DNA of 64,000 bases, taken from the NCBI RefSeq assembly GCF_018323885.1, contig NZ_AP024585.1:1426001-1490000 (forward strand), in the 5' to 3' direction. The DNA is from Citrobacter amalonaticus (GTDB lineage: Bacteria; Pseudomonadota; Gammaproteobacteria; Enterobacterales; Enterobacteriaceae). The notes under the pieces are model-generated. The model made no database searches. It worked only from the letters and a program-made list of their open reading frames with translations, and had not been told where the DNA came from. Shown here in pieces: positions 9,101 to 17,928 of this stretch; position 1 is the first letter of the stretch, and each line of letters starts with the position of its first letter. The translations under genes were made by a program, and so were the position numbers.

Positions 9101-10054
9101 AAGGCATTCAGTGAGCTGCTGGACTGTGACGTCAATGACGTTGAGGCCGATTTCTTTGCGCTGGGCGGCCATTCGCTACTGGCCATGAAGCTGGCGGCGC
9201 AATTGAGTCGGACTTTCTCCCGTCAGGTGACGCCGGGGCAGGTCATGGTGGCCTCGACGGTCGCGCAACTGGCGGCGCTGCTGGATACAGACGATGACGC
9301 AGAGGCACAGCGTCTGGGGTTTGAAACGCTGCTACCGTTACGCAAAAGCGACGGCCCAACGCTATTTTGTTTCCATCCGGCATCAGGGTTTGCCTGGCAG
9401 TTTAGCGTACTGTCGCGCTATCTCAGTCCGCAATGGGCCATTACCGGTATTCAGTCGCCGCGTCCGCAAGGGCCGATGCAGACGGCAACCGATCTGGACG
9501 CGGTCTGCGAACACCATCTGGCGACGCTCCTTGAACAACAACCGCATGGCCCGTATTACCTGTTGGGCTATTCTCTCGGTGGCACGCTGGCACACGGCAT
9601 TGCCGCACGTCTGCGGATGCGGGGGGAAACCGTCGCCTTCCTCGGCCTGCTGGATACCTGGCCGCCGGAAACGCAAAACTGGTCAGAGAAAGAGGCCAAT
9701 GGACTCGATCCGGAAGTGCTGGCGGAGATTGATCGCGAGCGGGAAGCATTTCTGGCCGCGCAGCAGGGGAACGCCTCTGGCGAATTGTTTAGCACTATTG
9801 AAGGGAACTACGCTGATGCGGTTCGCTTACTGACCAGCGCGCACAGCGTTCCCTTTGATGGGCGCGCGACGTTGTTTGTTGCTGAGCGCACCCTGCCGGA
9901 AGGCGTAAGTCCGGAGCGTAGTTGGGCGCCGTGGATCGCGGAACTGGATGTGTATCGCCAGGACTGCGCGCATGTGGAGATTATCTCTCCGTCAGCCTTT
10001 GAAAATATTGGTCCGATCATTGCCGCATGCTGTAATAAATATGCACATCGCTGA
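6158..10054 (+). CDS. entF: EntF, enterobactin synthase component F (nonribosomal peptide synthetase)
   Basis: Activates L-serine, condenses it with 2,3-dihydroxybenzoate carried by EntB, and cyclises three units to enterobactin. 1298 residues (E. coli 1293) with the order condensation-adenylation-thiolation-thioesterase. The condensation motif HHLLVDG is at about 137-143, the adenylation P-loop FTSGSTGRPKG at about 602-612, the carrier motif LGGHSLL has its phosphopantetheine Ser at 1006, and the thioesterase motif GYSLGG has its Ser near 1139. The frame stays open for 42 codons upstream, but ATG 6158 is the start: it overlaps the ybdZ stop as ATGA and follows AGGAGG. All catalytic motifs are intact. 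Confidence 0.97.
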   Translation: MSRRLPLVAAQPGIWMAEKLSTLPSAWSVAHYVALTGELDAQRLARAVVTGLQQADTLRMRFTEDNGDVWQWVDDAFTFAEPQICDLRTAANPHDAALALMQADLQQNLRVDGGKPLVHHQLIQVGDDQWYWYQRYHHLLVDGFSFPAITRQIAAIYSAWLRGDATPDSPFTPFAGVVEEYQQYRQSEAWQRDGAFWAEQRKQLPPPASLSPAPLPGRAATSDIYRMKFNAPEGAFRHLAAQLPDVQRTDLALALVALWLGRLCSRMEYAAGFIFMRRMGSAALTATGPVLNVLPLGVRIDAAEKLPELAKRLSAQLKKMRRHQRYDAEQIVRDSGRAAGEEPLFGPVLNVKVFDYQLEIPGVTAQTHTLATGPVNDLELALFPDEGGGLSIELLANQQRYDEAMLKQHALRLMALIEQFAANPALCCGDADLLLPAEYQQMAQINATAVEVPSTTLSALVAEQASRTPDAPALADARYDFSYREMREQVVALAGVLREHGVQPGDSVAVALPRSVFLTLALHGIVEAGAAWLPLDTGYPDDRLRMMLEDAQPKLLITTVEQLPRFSDIPGLESLCYSEPLSAGDSAPLGLSQPQHTAYIIFTSGSTGRPKGVMVGQTAIVNRLLWMQNQYGLTAKDVVAQKTPCSFDVSVWEFFWPFIAGAKLVMAEPEAHRDPLAMQRFFAHYGVTTTHFVPSMLAAFVASLTPESAGESCATLQHVFCSGEALPADLCREWARLTHAPLHNLYGPTEAAVDVSWYPAWGDELANVTGSSVPIGFPVWNTGLRILDAMMHPVPVGVAGDLYLTGIQLAQGYLGRPDLTASRFIADPFAPGERMYRTGDVARWLDNGAVEYLGRSDDQLKIRGQRIELGEIDRVMQALPDVEQAVVHACVFNQAAATGGDARQLVGYLVSQSGLPLDIPSLQAQLREKLPPHMVPVVLLQLAQLPLSANGKLDRKALPMPELTSRTKGRAPQPGSETTVAKAFSELLDCDVNDVEADFFALGGHSLLAMKLAAQLSRTFSRQVTPGQVMVASTVAQLAALLDTDDDAEAQRLGFETLLPLRKSDGPTLFCFHPASGFAWQFSVLSRYLSPQWAITGIQSPRPQGPMQTATDLDAVCEHHLATLLEQQPHGPYYLLGYSLGGTLAHGIAARLRMRGETVAFLGLLDTWPPETQNWSEKEANGLDPEVLAEIDREREAFLAAQQGNASGELFSTIEGNYADAVRLLTSAHSVPFDGRATLFVAERTLPEGVSPERSWAPWIAELDVYRQDCAHVEIISPSAFENIGPIIAACCNKYAHR

Positions 10055-10076
10055 TTAATGTTTTGATTAACTATTT

Positions 10077-10107
10077 CCCCCGTGACGACGGTTCATGGAC
10101 ACGGGGG
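10077..10107 (+). terminator. Hairpin downstream of entF
   Basis: Perfect 8-base stem CCCCCGTG / CACGGGGG with a 15-base loop, followed by TTATTTATAATATTA. It starts 22 bases after the entF stop and could end or reduce transcription into fepE, which begins about 160 bases further on. Confidence 0.55.
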
Positions 10108-10265
10108 TTATTTATAATATTAGTTTATTGCATTCGGAATATTATCTCCAGAGGTTAAATTCCGAAATTAGCCTCATTATTGAATTAACATTTCGGAATG
10201 GTCAGAGTGTTTGTTACGCTGTTAATAGGGAATATAGTCATGGAACATGTAGCGGGACATTTAGT

Positions 10266-11399
10266 ATGCCGTCACTTAATATTCAGCAGGGTAAAAATAC
10301 GGAACTTACTGATTTTCCGTTGCCTCACACTCAGCATAATGAAATCGATTTAGTAAATCTGATTGATATTTTATGGCAGGCTAAAAAACGCATTATCGTG
10401 TGCACGCTCGCCTTTGCGTGCGTGGGGTTGTTTGTCACTTTCTTTTTGCCACAACGCTGGACCAGCGAAGCGGTGGTGACGCCAGCTGAGTCAATTCAGT
10501 GGCAGGATCTGCAAAGAACGCTGACGGGATTACGGGTTCTGGATGTCGATGTCAGTGTGGATCGTAACAGTACCTTCAATCTCTTCATCAAGAAATTTCA
10601 GTCTACTTCACTGCTGGAGCAATATTTACGCTCGTCACCGTATGTGATGGAGCAGTTAAAAGGGGCGAAAATCGATGAACTGGATCTGCATCGGGCCATT
10701 GTCGCGCTGAGCGAAAAGATGAGCGCGGTAGACAGCAATGTCGGAAAGAAAAATGAAACAGCACTGTACACGTCATGGGTGCTGAGTTTTACGGCTCCAG
10801 CCAAAGAAGAGGCGCAACAGGTACTGGCGGGCTATATCCAGTTTATTTCTGAGATAGTCGTGCAGGACTCGCTGGAAAATATTCGCAATCAGCTGGAGGT
10901 TAAAACCCGCTTTGAGAAAGAGCGTCTGGCTCTGGAGCGCGTCAAACTTAAAAATCAGCTGGATACCAATATTCAACGACTCAATTATTCTCTGGAGATT
11001 GCAAATGCCGCCGGAATTAAAAAGCCGGTTTACAGTAATGGCCAGGCGGTGAAAGACGATCCTGATTTTTCTATTTCTCTGGGCGCTGATGGGATCCAGC
11101 GAAAGCTGGAGATTGAAAAATCAGTCACGGATGTGGCTGAACTGAATGCGGAGCTAAAAAACCGGCAGTATTATGTTGAACAACTGGAGTCCGTCAATGT
11201 TCAGGACGTGAAATTTTCGCCGTTCAAATATCAGCTTAAGCCTTCATTACCGGTGAAAAAACAGGGGCCGGGTAGAATGATCGTGGTCGTGCTGGCGGCA
11301 CTGTTGGGAGGGATTGTGGCCTGCGGTGGCGTACTTCTCCAGCATGCAATGGTATCGCGTAAACGGGATGACGCCACGATCAACGAACGTCTGGTCTGA
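10266..11399 (+). CDS. fepE: FepE, Wzz-family polysaccharide chain-length regulator
   Basis: Inner-membrane polysaccharide co-polymerase of the Wzz family. In Salmonella the homologue sets very long O-antigen chains; the fep name reflects only its place in the enterobactin cluster. 377 residues, the same as E. coli FepE. There is one transmembrane segment near residues 43-63, a long periplasmic coiled region rich in Glu, Lys and Gln, and a second transmembrane segment near 338-360, the classic Wzz layout. The frame is open for 57 more codons upstream, but the alignment begins at ATG 10266 (MPSLNIQQG). A hairpin and about 210 bases separate it from entF, so it may have its own promoter. Confidence 0.93.
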   Translation: MPSLNIQQGKNTELTDFPLPHTQHNEIDLVNLIDILWQAKKRIIVCTLAFACVGLFVTFFLPQRWTSEAVVTPAESIQWQDLQRTLTGLRVLDVDVSVDRNSTFNLFIKKFQSTSLLEQYLRSSPYVMEQLKGAKIDELDLHRAIVALSEKMSAVDSNVGKKNETALYTSWVLSFTAPAKEEAQQVLAGYIQFISEIVVQDSLENIRNQLEVKTRFEKERLALERVKLKNQLDTNIQRLNYSLEIANAAGIKKPVYSNGQAVKDDPDFSISLGADGIQRKLEIEKSVTDVAELNAELKNRQYYVEQLESVNVQDVKFSPFKYQLKPSLPVKKQGPGRMIVVVLAALLGGIVACGGVLLQHAMVSRKRDDATINERLV

Positions 11400-11406
11400 T
11401 TGCCGA

Positions 11407-11429
11407 CCGGAAGGTTCTGCGCCTTCCGG
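11407..11429. terminator. Hairpin between convergent fepE and fepC
   Basis: Perfect 8-base inverted repeat CCGGAAGG / CCTTCCGG with a 7-base loop, placed between the stop codons of the convergent genes fepE and fepC. Neither side has a long T run, so a terminator role is likely from position but not certain. Confidence 0.55.
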
Positions 11430-11436
11430 CCAGCGG

Positions 11437-12231
11437 TTAACGGCGGCCCAGTGGCACCACCAACGGTGTGCCCGCAACCGGGTCGTCGATAATCATGCAA
11501 CGCAGCCCATAGATTTTCTCAATTAATTCTGCGGTGACAATTTCCTTCGGCGCGCCCTCTGCGACAATTTTTCCTTCACGCAGCGCGATCAAATGAGTGG
11601 CATAGCGACAGGCCTGGTTGAGGTCATGCAGCACGGCGGCGAGGGTGTAGCCTTTCTCGCGATTCAGTTCGCTCAGTAATTCCAGCAAATCAATCTGATG
11701 ACTGATATCCAGCCAGGTAGTCGGTTCATCGAGCAGCATGATTGACGTTTCCTGCGCCAGAACCATCGCTATCCACGCGCGCTGACGCTGACCACCGGAT
11801 AGCGTATCCACACTTTGCCCGGCCAGATGCGTAATACCAGTGGCGCGCATGGCCTGCGTCACGGCATCTTCATCTTCTTTGCGCCAACGGGTAAACAGCG
11901 GCTGATGCGGATAGCGCCCACGCGCCACCAGTTCCTGCACGGTGATATCGCCCGGCGTCGTGGCATTTTGCGCCAGCAATCCGATGCGGCGAGCGACCTC
12001 TTTGCTGGGATAGCGCTGAATCGGCTCGCCGTCCAGCCAGACGTGACCGTTTGCCGGGGTCATCAGCCGACTGAGAGTCCGCAACAGCGTCGATTTCCCG
12101 CAGCCATTGGGTCCGATTATGGCCGTGAAATGACCATCGGGAATAGTGACGTTGAGGTCTTCGGCAACGGTGAACTTTCCATAACCCAGCGTTAACTGGT
12201 CGCCACGCAAACGGGCTACTGATTCGGTCAT
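11437..12231 (-). CDS. fepC: FepC, ferric enterobactin ABC transporter ATPase
   Basis: Cytoplasmic ATPase that powers ferric enterobactin import through FepD-FepG. 264 residues (E. coli 271). Walker A GPNGCGKST is at residues 40-48, the ABC signature LSGGQ at 144-148, Walker B LLDEP at 166-170, and the switch His lies in LHDLNQA. The frame runs 55 codons further upstream inside fepG, but ATG 12231 gives the conserved MTESVARLRG start and overlaps the fepG stop by 4 bases, so translation is coupled. It is the last gene of fepDGC. Confidence 0.96.
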   Translation of the reverse strand: MTESVARLRGDQLTLGYGKFTVAEDLNVTIPDGHFTAIIGPNGCGKSTLLRTLSRLMTPANGHVWLDGEPIQRYPSKEVARRIGLLAQNATTPGDITVQELVARGRYPHQPLFTRWRKEDEDAVTQAMRATGITHLAGQSVDTLSGGQRQRAWIAMVLAQETSIMLLDEPTTWLDISHQIDLLELLSELNREKGYTLAAVLHDLNQACRYATHLIALREGKIVAEGAPKEIVTAELIEKIYGLRCMIIDDPVAGTPLVVPLGRR

Positions 12232-13220
12232 TTTTTGCGGGACTCCTGAATTAACAAGGCGATAAGGTAAATACCGCCGATACTCACGGTGACGACACCC
12301 ACCGGAAGCTGATAAGGCATAAACAGTTGCTGTGCGCACAAATCGGCTGCCAGCAGTAACAGTGCGCCGCAGAGCGCGGCCTGGGTTAATCCCCAACGCG
12401 CGGTGCCGCTCAGGCGACGGGCGATATGTGGGGCAACCAGCGCAATAAAGGAAATCGGCCCGGCCAGCGCAGTGGCGGCTGCGGTTAACACCACGGCGAC
12501 CAGCATCATGGCGAGCCGCGAGCGCTCTACGCTGACTCCCAACGCGCAGGCGCTGTCATCCCCCATTTCCAGCAGACGCATGCGCCGTACCAGCAGTGCG
12601 GCGCCTGCCAGCATGAGCATAATGATCGGCGCGGAGGGCCAGGTTTTCGCCCAGGTCAAACCGTTAAGCGATCCGGCATTCCACAATCCGGCAGCCAGTG
12701 CCGTGTCCAGCGAAGCCTTCAACAACAGCCAGGTGTTAAACGCAAACAGCATGGCACGAATGCCGATGCCGATAATGATCAGGCGGAAGGTTTCAATACC
12801 GTTGCGCCAGGCCAGCAGCCAGACCACCAGTGACGTCAGGATCCCGCCAGCCATTGCCGCCAGTGCGATAGCCGTCAGATGCTGGCCAAACAGCACCATC
12901 GCGATCAGTACGCCGCTCCAGGCGCCGGTGTTAAAGCCCATCACGTCAGGGCTGCCGAGCGGGTTACGCATCAGGGACTGAAAAATTGCTCCACTGACGC
13001 CGAGTGCCGCGCCAATCAGTAGCGCCATCAACACGCGTGGCAAGCGCCACTCGGTCACTATCATCGTCAGGCTGCGCGGCGCATCGCCGGTAAAAGCAGC
13101 AATAATTTGCGAGGTTTCCAGTGTCACTGCGCCACTGCGTAGACCCCAGAGTGCGAAGCTCAGGCAGCCAACCGTCAGCAGCAGGCACGCGATCAGCAGA
13201 CGACGCGATACGTACATCAT
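12228..13220 (-). CDS. fepG: FepG, ferric enterobactin ABC transporter permease
   Basis: One of two inner-membrane permeases of the FepBDGC importer (FecCD/BtuC family). 330 residues, identical in length to E. coli FepG, hydrophobic throughout with about ten predicted membrane segments. Family motifs include the GAIFQSLMRNPLGSPD stretch near residue 86 and GPISFIALVAPHIARRLSG near the C-terminus. ATG 13220 was chosen from the MMYVSRRLL alignment and its 4-base overlap with the fepD stop; a longer open frame upstream is the shadow of fepD. Confidence 0.96.
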   Translation of the reverse strand: MMYVSRRLLIACLLLTVGCLSFALWGLRSGAVTLETSQIIAAFTGDAPRSLTMIVTEWRLPRVLMALLIGAALGVSGAIFQSLMRNPLGSPDVMGFNTGAWSGVLIAMVLFGQHLTAIALAAMAGGILTSLVVWLLAWRNGIETFRLIIIGIGIRAMLFAFNTWLLLKASLDTALAAGLWNAGSLNGLTWAKTWPSAPIIMLMLAGAALLVRRMRLLEMGDDSACALGVSVERSRLAMMLVAVVLTAAATALAGPISFIALVAPHIARRLSGTARWGLTQAALCGALLLLAADLCAQQLFMPYQLPVGVVTVSIGGIYLIALLIQESRKK

Positions 13221-14221
13221 GCGGCACCTCGCGGACGACGACGAACCAGAAAGATCAGCACCGGAGCGCCAATAAAGGCGCTCACGACTGACACGCGCAG
13301 CTCGCCGGGAACAATCAGGCGGCCAATGATATCGGCAAAAAGCAACAGAACAGGCGTGGCGATAAGCGTCACCGGGAGCGACCAACGGTGGTCGGCACCA
13401 ACCAGCCAGCGCGACATATGCGGCATCATCAGGCCGATAAATGCAATCGGTCCAACAATCGCCGTGGCGCTCCCGCACAGGACGGTGATGGCTAACAGAC
13501 CAATCAGTTGCGTACGCGCGACTTTGCTACCAAGCGCGGTGGCGGTATCACTTCCCAGACTCAGGCTGTTCAATGCCCGACTGAGCATCAGCGCAGTGGT
13601 ACCGGCTATCAGCACCGGCAGAATAACCACCTTGAGGGTTTGCAGATTGCGGATATCCAGTGAACCGGCCTGCCAGTAACGAAGCTGATCGTAGACGTCA
13701 GGATTCAGCAGGGAAATACCGCTGGTGAGACCTTCCAGAACCGCGGCGAGCGCGACGCCCGCCAGCGTCAGACGTACCGGGCTCAACTGACCGCCACCCT
13801 GACTGCCCGTAAACGCCACAATCAGTGACGCCACCAGCGCGCCGATAAAGGCCATCACCAGTTGTTCCTGCGGTGTGGAAAAGCCGAACAGCGCTGCCCC
13901 CAGCACGATGGCAAAACTGGCTCCGGCATTGACGCCAAGCAGCCCAGGATCGGCCAGCGGATTGCGGGTGAGCGTTTGCATTAACGCCCCGGCGAGTCCC
14001 AGCGCGCCTCCGGCCAGCAATCCTGCGAGCGTTCGCGGCAGGCGGGCGTCCAGCACGATAGTGCAATCGGCACTTTGACAGGTGCCGGTGAGCGCTTCCA
14101 TCACCACGGAGACGGGTAAGGATTTTGCACCGATGGTCAGACTTAATGCCGTGGCAATAACCAGTAATAACAACAATCCGGGCACGGCAAGGGCACGCGT
14201 CACGGAAACAGAACATGACAT
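13217..14221 (-). CDS. fepD: FepD, ferric enterobactin ABC transporter permease
   Basis: Second permease of the ferric enterobactin importer, forming a heterodimer with FepG. 334 residues, the same as E. coli, with the FecCD-family layout. Motifs are GALMQTLTRNPLADPGLLGVN near residue 78 and GPIAFIGLMMPHMSRWLVG in the second half. It is the first gene of fepDGC and is read away from entS. A Fur-type operator lies only about 13 bases upstream of its start codon, so iron repression would block initiation directly. Confidence 0.97.
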   Translation of the reverse strand: MSCSVSVTRALAVPGLLLLLVIATALSLTIGAKSLPVSVVMEALTGTCQSADCTIVLDARLPRTLAGLLAGGALGLAGALMQTLTRNPLADPGLLGVNAGASFAIVLGAALFGFSTPQEQLVMAFIGALVASLIVAFTGSQGGGQLSPVRLTLAGVALAAVLEGLTSGISLLNPDVYDQLRYWQAGSLDIRNLQTLKVVILPVLIAGTTALMLSRALNSLSLGSDTATALGSKVARTQLIGLLAITVLCGSATAIVGPIAFIGLMMPHMSRWLVGADHRWSLPVTLIATPVLLLFADIIGRLIVPGELRVSVVSAFIGAPVLIFLVRRRPRGAA

Positions 14222-14233
14222 ATCAACTTCCCT

Positions 14234-14258
14234 GATAATGATAGTAATTATCGTTATC
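14234..14258. promoter_or_regulatory. Fur box between fepD and entS
   Basis: Overlapping Fur hexamers, GATAATGATAGTAATTATC followed by GTTATC, a close match to the 19-base consensus. It sits in the 111-base region between the divergent genes fepD and entS and probably represses both when iron is plentiful. Confidence 0.85.
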
Positions 14259-14332
14259 GATCTTATTTGATTATGTTAGCATGTGCAGCCATTGAATGGA
14301 TAATGAAAAAAAGATCGCATTAAGGCGTTGTA

Positions 14333-15571
14333 ATGAATCGACAATCCTGGCTGCTGAACCTCAGTTTGCTGAAGACACACCCGGCATTTCGCGCGGTCTT
14401 CCTGGCCCGTTTTATCTCTATTGTTTCGCTCGGACTGCTCGGCGTCGCGGTACCCGTACAGATCCAGATGATGACGCATTCCACCTGGCAGGTGGGGCTT
14501 TCGGTAACGCTGACCGGCAGCGCGATGTTTGTCGGGCTGATGGTCGGTGGCGTCCTCGCCGATCGCTATGAACGTAAAAAAGTGATCCTGCTGGCGCGCG
14601 GTACCTGCGGTATTGGCTTCATCGGTCTGTGCCTGAACGCCATGCTGCCGGAGCCTTCGTTGATTGCCATTTATTTGTTGGGTCTGTGGGACGGCTTTTT
14701 TGCCTCGCTGGGCGTGACGGCATTGCTGGCGGCGACGCCTGCGCTGGTGGGGCGTGAAAACCTGATGCAGGCAGGGGCGATTACCATGCTGACCGTGCGT
14801 CTGGGCTCGGTGATTTCGCCCATGCTGGGTGGGCTGTTGCTCGCCACCGGCGGTGTGGCCTGGAACTACGGTCTGGCGGCGGCAGGTACCTTTATCACCT
14901 TACTGCCGCTGTTAAGTCTTCCGGCACTGCCGCCACCGCCACAGCCGCGTGAACATCCGCTGAATTCGCTACTCGCGGCGTTTCGCTTCCTGCTTGCCAG
15001 TCCGCTTGTCGGCGGTATTGCGCTGCTCGGCGGCCTGATGACGATGGCAAGCGCTGTGCGCGTGCTCTATCCGGCACTGGCGATTAGCTGGCAGATGTCA
15101 GCGGCACAGATTGGCATGTTGTACGCCGCCATCCCGCTTGGGGCGGCGGTTGGTGCGCTCACCAGCGGGAAACTGGCGCACAGCCTGCGTCCGGGGTTAA
15201 TTATGCTGGCCACGACCATCGGGTCGTTTCTGGCGATTGGCCTGTTTGCCCTGATGCCCGTCTGGGCGTTAGGCGTGGTGTGTCTCGCACTGTTTGGTTG
15301 GCTGAGCGCCATCAGTTCGCTGTTACAGTACACGATGCTGCAAACGCAGACGCCGGAAAATATGTTAGGGCGCATCAACGGGTTGTGGACGGCGCAAAAC
15401 GTCACCGGGGACGCCATTGGTGCGGCGTTATTAGGCGGTCTGGGAGCGATCATGACACCGGTGGCTTCGGCGAGCGTTAGCGGCTTTGGTCTGGTGGTTG
15501 TGGGACTACTACTGCTGCTGTTACTCAGTGAATTACGTCGATTCCGGCAGACGCCGCCGGAACCCGCTTAG
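14333..15571 (+). CDS. entS: EntS, enterobactin exporter (major facilitator superfamily)
   Basis: Inner-membrane proton-driven exporter that moves enterobactin to the periplasm. 412 residues (E. coli 416), about 12 predicted membrane helices, with the loop 2-3 signature [13 protein letters not shown] near residue 72. The ATG gives [13 protein letters not shown], aligned with E. coli. It is divergent from fepDGC and shares the Fur-controlled intergenic region. A REP-like element lies right after the stop codon, before the convergent fepB gene. Confidence 0.96.
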   Translation: MNRQSWLLNLSLLKTHPAFRAVFLARFISIVSLGLLGVAVPVQIQMMTHSTWQVGLSVTLTGSAMFVGLMVGGVLADRYERKKVILLARGTCGIGFIGLCLNAMLPEPSLIAIYLLGLWDGFFASLGVTALLAATPALVGRENLMQAGAITMLTVRLGSVISPMLGGLLLATGGVAWNYGLAAAGTFITLLPLLSLPALPPPPQPREHPLNSLLAAFRFLLASPLVGGIALLGGLMTMASAVRVLYPALAISWQMSAAQIGMLYAAIPLGAAVGALTSGKLAHSLRPGLIMLATTIGSFLAIGLFALMPVWALGVVCLALFGWLSAISSLLQYTMLQTQTPENMLGRINGLWTAQNVTGDAIGAALLGGLGAIMTPVASASVSGFGLVVVGLLLLLLLSELRRFRQTPPEPA

Positions 15572-15581
15572 TGTGAGACTG

Positions 15582-15612
15582 GCCGGATAACGCGTTATCG
15601 CCGCCATCCGGC
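15582..15612. repeat. REP-like element between entS and fepB
   Basis: GCCGGATAACGCG paired with CGCCATCCGGC: the typical imperfect palindrome of an enterobacterial REP sequence, filling the gap between two convergent genes. Such elements often stabilise 3' ends of mRNA. Confidence 0.75.
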
Positions 15613-15620
15613 AATGACAA

Positions 15621-16559
15621 TTAAAACAGTGTGGCGAGACGGTTTAACACCTGCATCGCGCTGTAATAATCCAGACGGAAAGACTCGGTGCCCAGGGCGT
15701 AGACGCGCTTGTTCTGTACTGCAGGCAGGTGCGCCAGCAGTGGGTTGGCGTAGATCGCCTGCTCATCTTTCTCGTCACCGGCAAACAGGAACAGCGCCTC
15801 GCCGTTCAGTCCGGCCGCCAGATTTTCACCGCCAAGCTGAATGATATCGTGACGTTTCCCCTGGCTTTGGCTGGGCTGCAGCCCGCCAGGCAACGTTGCC
15901 AGCGTAAAGCCGAGTTGCTCCAGCATTTTTCCCTGCGCAGACTCTGGCGTCCACAGATTGGCTCTGTGGGCGGCGGCGGTGTAGACCAGCGCGCTCACCG
16001 GTTGTGGCGGCAACGTCAACTGCTGCTTAACGATGGTTAGCTGCTTATCAAATTCGGCAATACGTGCGGAGGCCTGTTTCTCCTGGCCGGTAATCTCGCC
16101 CAACTGCGTCAGCAGCGACTGCCAGCTTTTATCGTCGTAATTGATGATAAGCGTCGGGGCAATAGGCGAGAGCTGATCGTACAGCGCCAGGGCGGAGTCG
16201 CCGCCGGTCGCGCTAATCAGAATGAGATCGGGCATTTGTGCTGCCACCGCTTCGGCGTTCGGTTCACCAATATACAGGCGCGTCAACTTGCGTGCTTTTG
16301 CCACGTCGCCCCACTGACGTAAGAAACCCTGATCGTCAGCCACGCGGTTATTGGGGGTTGTCGCCCCGCTGGCAACCACCGGTGCATCAATCGCCAGTAA
16401 TGAACCGGTCAGCGTGACGCTGGTAGAGACGATGCGTTCAGGTTTGCGTTCCAGCGTATGGTTGCCGCGAATGTCGGTCACCTGACGCGGCCAGTCCGCC
16501 GCATGAGCTGAGGAGAATCCGAAAACGAAGAGCGTAACGAGCAGGGAAGGCAGTCTCAC
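15621..16559 (-). CDS. fepB: FepB, periplasmic ferric enterobactin-binding protein
   Basis: Periplasmic binding protein that carries ferric enterobactin from FepA to FepDG. 312 residues (E. coli 318). An N-terminal signal peptide ends at about residue 20 (SSAHA), then [26 protein letters not shown] opens the class III solute-binding domain. It is transcribed away from entC, and a Fur-type sequence lies 27-47 bases upstream of the start codon. It is monocistronic here because entS is convergent. Confidence 0.96.
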   Translation of the reverse strand: MRLPSLLVTLFVFGFSSAHAADWPRQVTDIRGNHTLERKPERIVSTSVTLTGSLLAIDAPVVASGATTPNNRVADDQGFLRQWGDVAKARKLTRLYIGEPNAEAVAAQMPDLILISATGGDSALALYDQLSPIAPTLIINYDDKSWQSLLTQLGEITGQEKQASARIAEFDKQLTIVKQQLTLPPQPVSALVYTAAAHRANLWTPESAQGKMLEQLGFTLATLPGGLQPSQSQGKRHDIIQLGGENLAAGLNGEALFLFAGDEKDEQAIYANPLLAHLPAVQNKRVYALGTESFRLDYYSAMQVLNRLATLF

Positions 16560-16585
16560 AAATCAGTTCCTGTGCTGAGTTATTA

Positions 16586-16606
16586 ATGCTTCTCATTTTC
16601 ATTATT
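16586..16606. promoter_or_regulatory. Fur-box-like sequence, fepB side
   Basis: ATGCTTCTCATTTTCATTATT resembles a degenerate Fur operator (half sites TCATT and ATTATT). It is just upstream of fepB in the fepB-entC divergent region, where E. coli also has Fur control. The match is weaker than on the entC side. Confidence 0.55.
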
Positions 16607-16698
16607 AAGCGTAAGGGATGCAAGCGTTAGTCGCACTTTGTGCTACCTCAAGAGTTGACATGTCGCCTGTTTGCTTTTAGGTTAGCGCCCGAAAATAT

Positions 16699-16717
16699 AA
16701 ATGATAATCATTATTAA
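16699..16717. promoter_or_regulatory. Fur box, entC side
   Basis: AAATGATAATCATTATTAA contains the near-perfect palindrome AATGATAATCATT, a very good Fur consensus match, about 27 bases before the entC start codon. Confidence 0.85.
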
Positions 16718-16743
16718 AACCTTTATCATTTTTGGAGGATGAT

Positions 16744-17919
16744 ATGGATACGTCTTTGGCCGAGGAAGTTCAGCAGACCATGGCAATACTTGCACCCCAG
16801 CGTTTTTTCTTTATGTCGCCGTATCGGAGTTTCACGACGTCAGGATGCTTCGCCCGCTTCGATGAACCCGCCATTAACGGTGATTCGCCAGACAGCCCCT
16901 TCCAACAAAAATTACACACACTGTTCACCGATGCCAAAGCGCAGGGTATCGCAAACCCGGTTATGGTGGGGGCGATTCCGTTCGATACTCGCCAGCCATC
17001 GTCGCTGTTTATTCCTCAGAGCTGGCAGACCTTTTCTCGTCAGGAAAAGCAGCGATCATCACGTTACTTTACCGATCATCAAACACTCAACGTCACGGCG
17101 CGTAACGCGATTCCCGAGCAGGAGACGTTCGAAGCGATGGTCGCGCGCGCCGCTGCGCTGACAGCGACGCCTGAAGTCGACAAAGTGGTGCTGTCACGAC
17201 TGATTGACATCACCACCGACGCTGAGATCAACAGCGGTGCGCTGCTGGAACGTCTGGTGGCGCAAAACCCGGTTAGTTACAACTTCCATGTCCCACTGCG
17301 CGATGGCGGCATTTTGCTCGGCGCGAGCCCGGAATTGTTGCTGCGTAAAGAAGGCGAGCGCTTCAGCTCGCTGCCGCTGGCGGGCTCCGCGCGCCGTCAG
17401 CCTGATGACGTACTGGATCGGGAAGCCGGAAACCGCCTGCTGGCCTCTGAAAAAGATCGCCATGAACATGAGCTGGTTACGCAGGCGATGAAAACCGTAC
17501 TGCGCGATCGCTGTCAGGATCTACAACTACCGTCTTCACCGCAGCTCATCACCACGCCCACGCTCTGGCACCTCGGCACGCCGTTTGAAGGCACAGCCAA
17601 TGCCGGAGAAAACGCCCTGACGCTGGCTTGTCTGCTGCACCCGACGCCTGCGTTGAGCGGTTTCCCGCATCAGGTGGCAAAACAACTGATTGCCGAACTG
17701 GAGCCGTTTGATCGCGAACTGTTTGGTGGCATCGTCGGCTGGTGTGACGCCGAAGGCAACGGAGAGTGGGTAGTGACCATCCGCTGCGCGACATTACGGA
17801 AAAACCAGGTGCGTCTGTTTGCAGGCGCAGGGATCGTCCCGGCCTCTTCACCGGTGGGGGAATGGCGTGAAACCGGCGTCAAACTTTCCACCATGTTGAA
17901 CGTTTTTGGATTGCATTAA
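16744..17919 (+). CDS. entC: EntC, isochorismate synthase
   Basis: Converts chorismate to isochorismate, the first committed step of enterobactin synthesis. 391 residues, the same as E. coli EntC, in the chorismate-utilising fold shared with MenF and TrpE. Conserved stretches include [45 protein letters not shown] and [15 protein letters not shown], which hold the Mg-binding Glu residues. The start is ATG 16744, because GGAGG at 16734-16738 is well placed; a TTG four codons upstream overlaps that ribosome-binding site. First gene of entCEBAH, under the Fur operator upstream. Confidence 0.97.
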   Translation: MDTSLAEEVQQTMAILAPQRFFFMSPYRSFTTSGCFARFDEPAINGDSPDSPFQQKLHTLFTDAKAQGIANPVMVGAIPFDTRQPSSLFIPQSWQTFSRQEKQRSSRYFTDHQTLNVTARNAIPEQETFEAMVARAAALTATPEVDKVVLSRLIDITTDAEINSGALLERLVAQNPVSYNFHVPLRDGGILLGASPELLLRKEGERFSSLPLAGSARRQPDDVLDREAGNRLLASEKDRHEHELVTQAMKTVLRDRCQDLQLPSSPQLITTPTLWHLGTPFEGTANAGENALTLACLLHPTPALSGFPHQVAKQLIAELEPFDRELFGGIVGWCDAEGNGEWVVTIRCATLRKNQVRLFAGAGIVPASSPVGEWRETGVKLSTMLNVFGLH

Positions 17920-17928
17920 GGAGCGATG

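Noticed and set aside
10095..10265. 57-codon upstream extension of fepE
   Set aside because: No match to FepE and it runs into the region behind the entF hairpin; starting at 10266 gives exactly the E. coli length.
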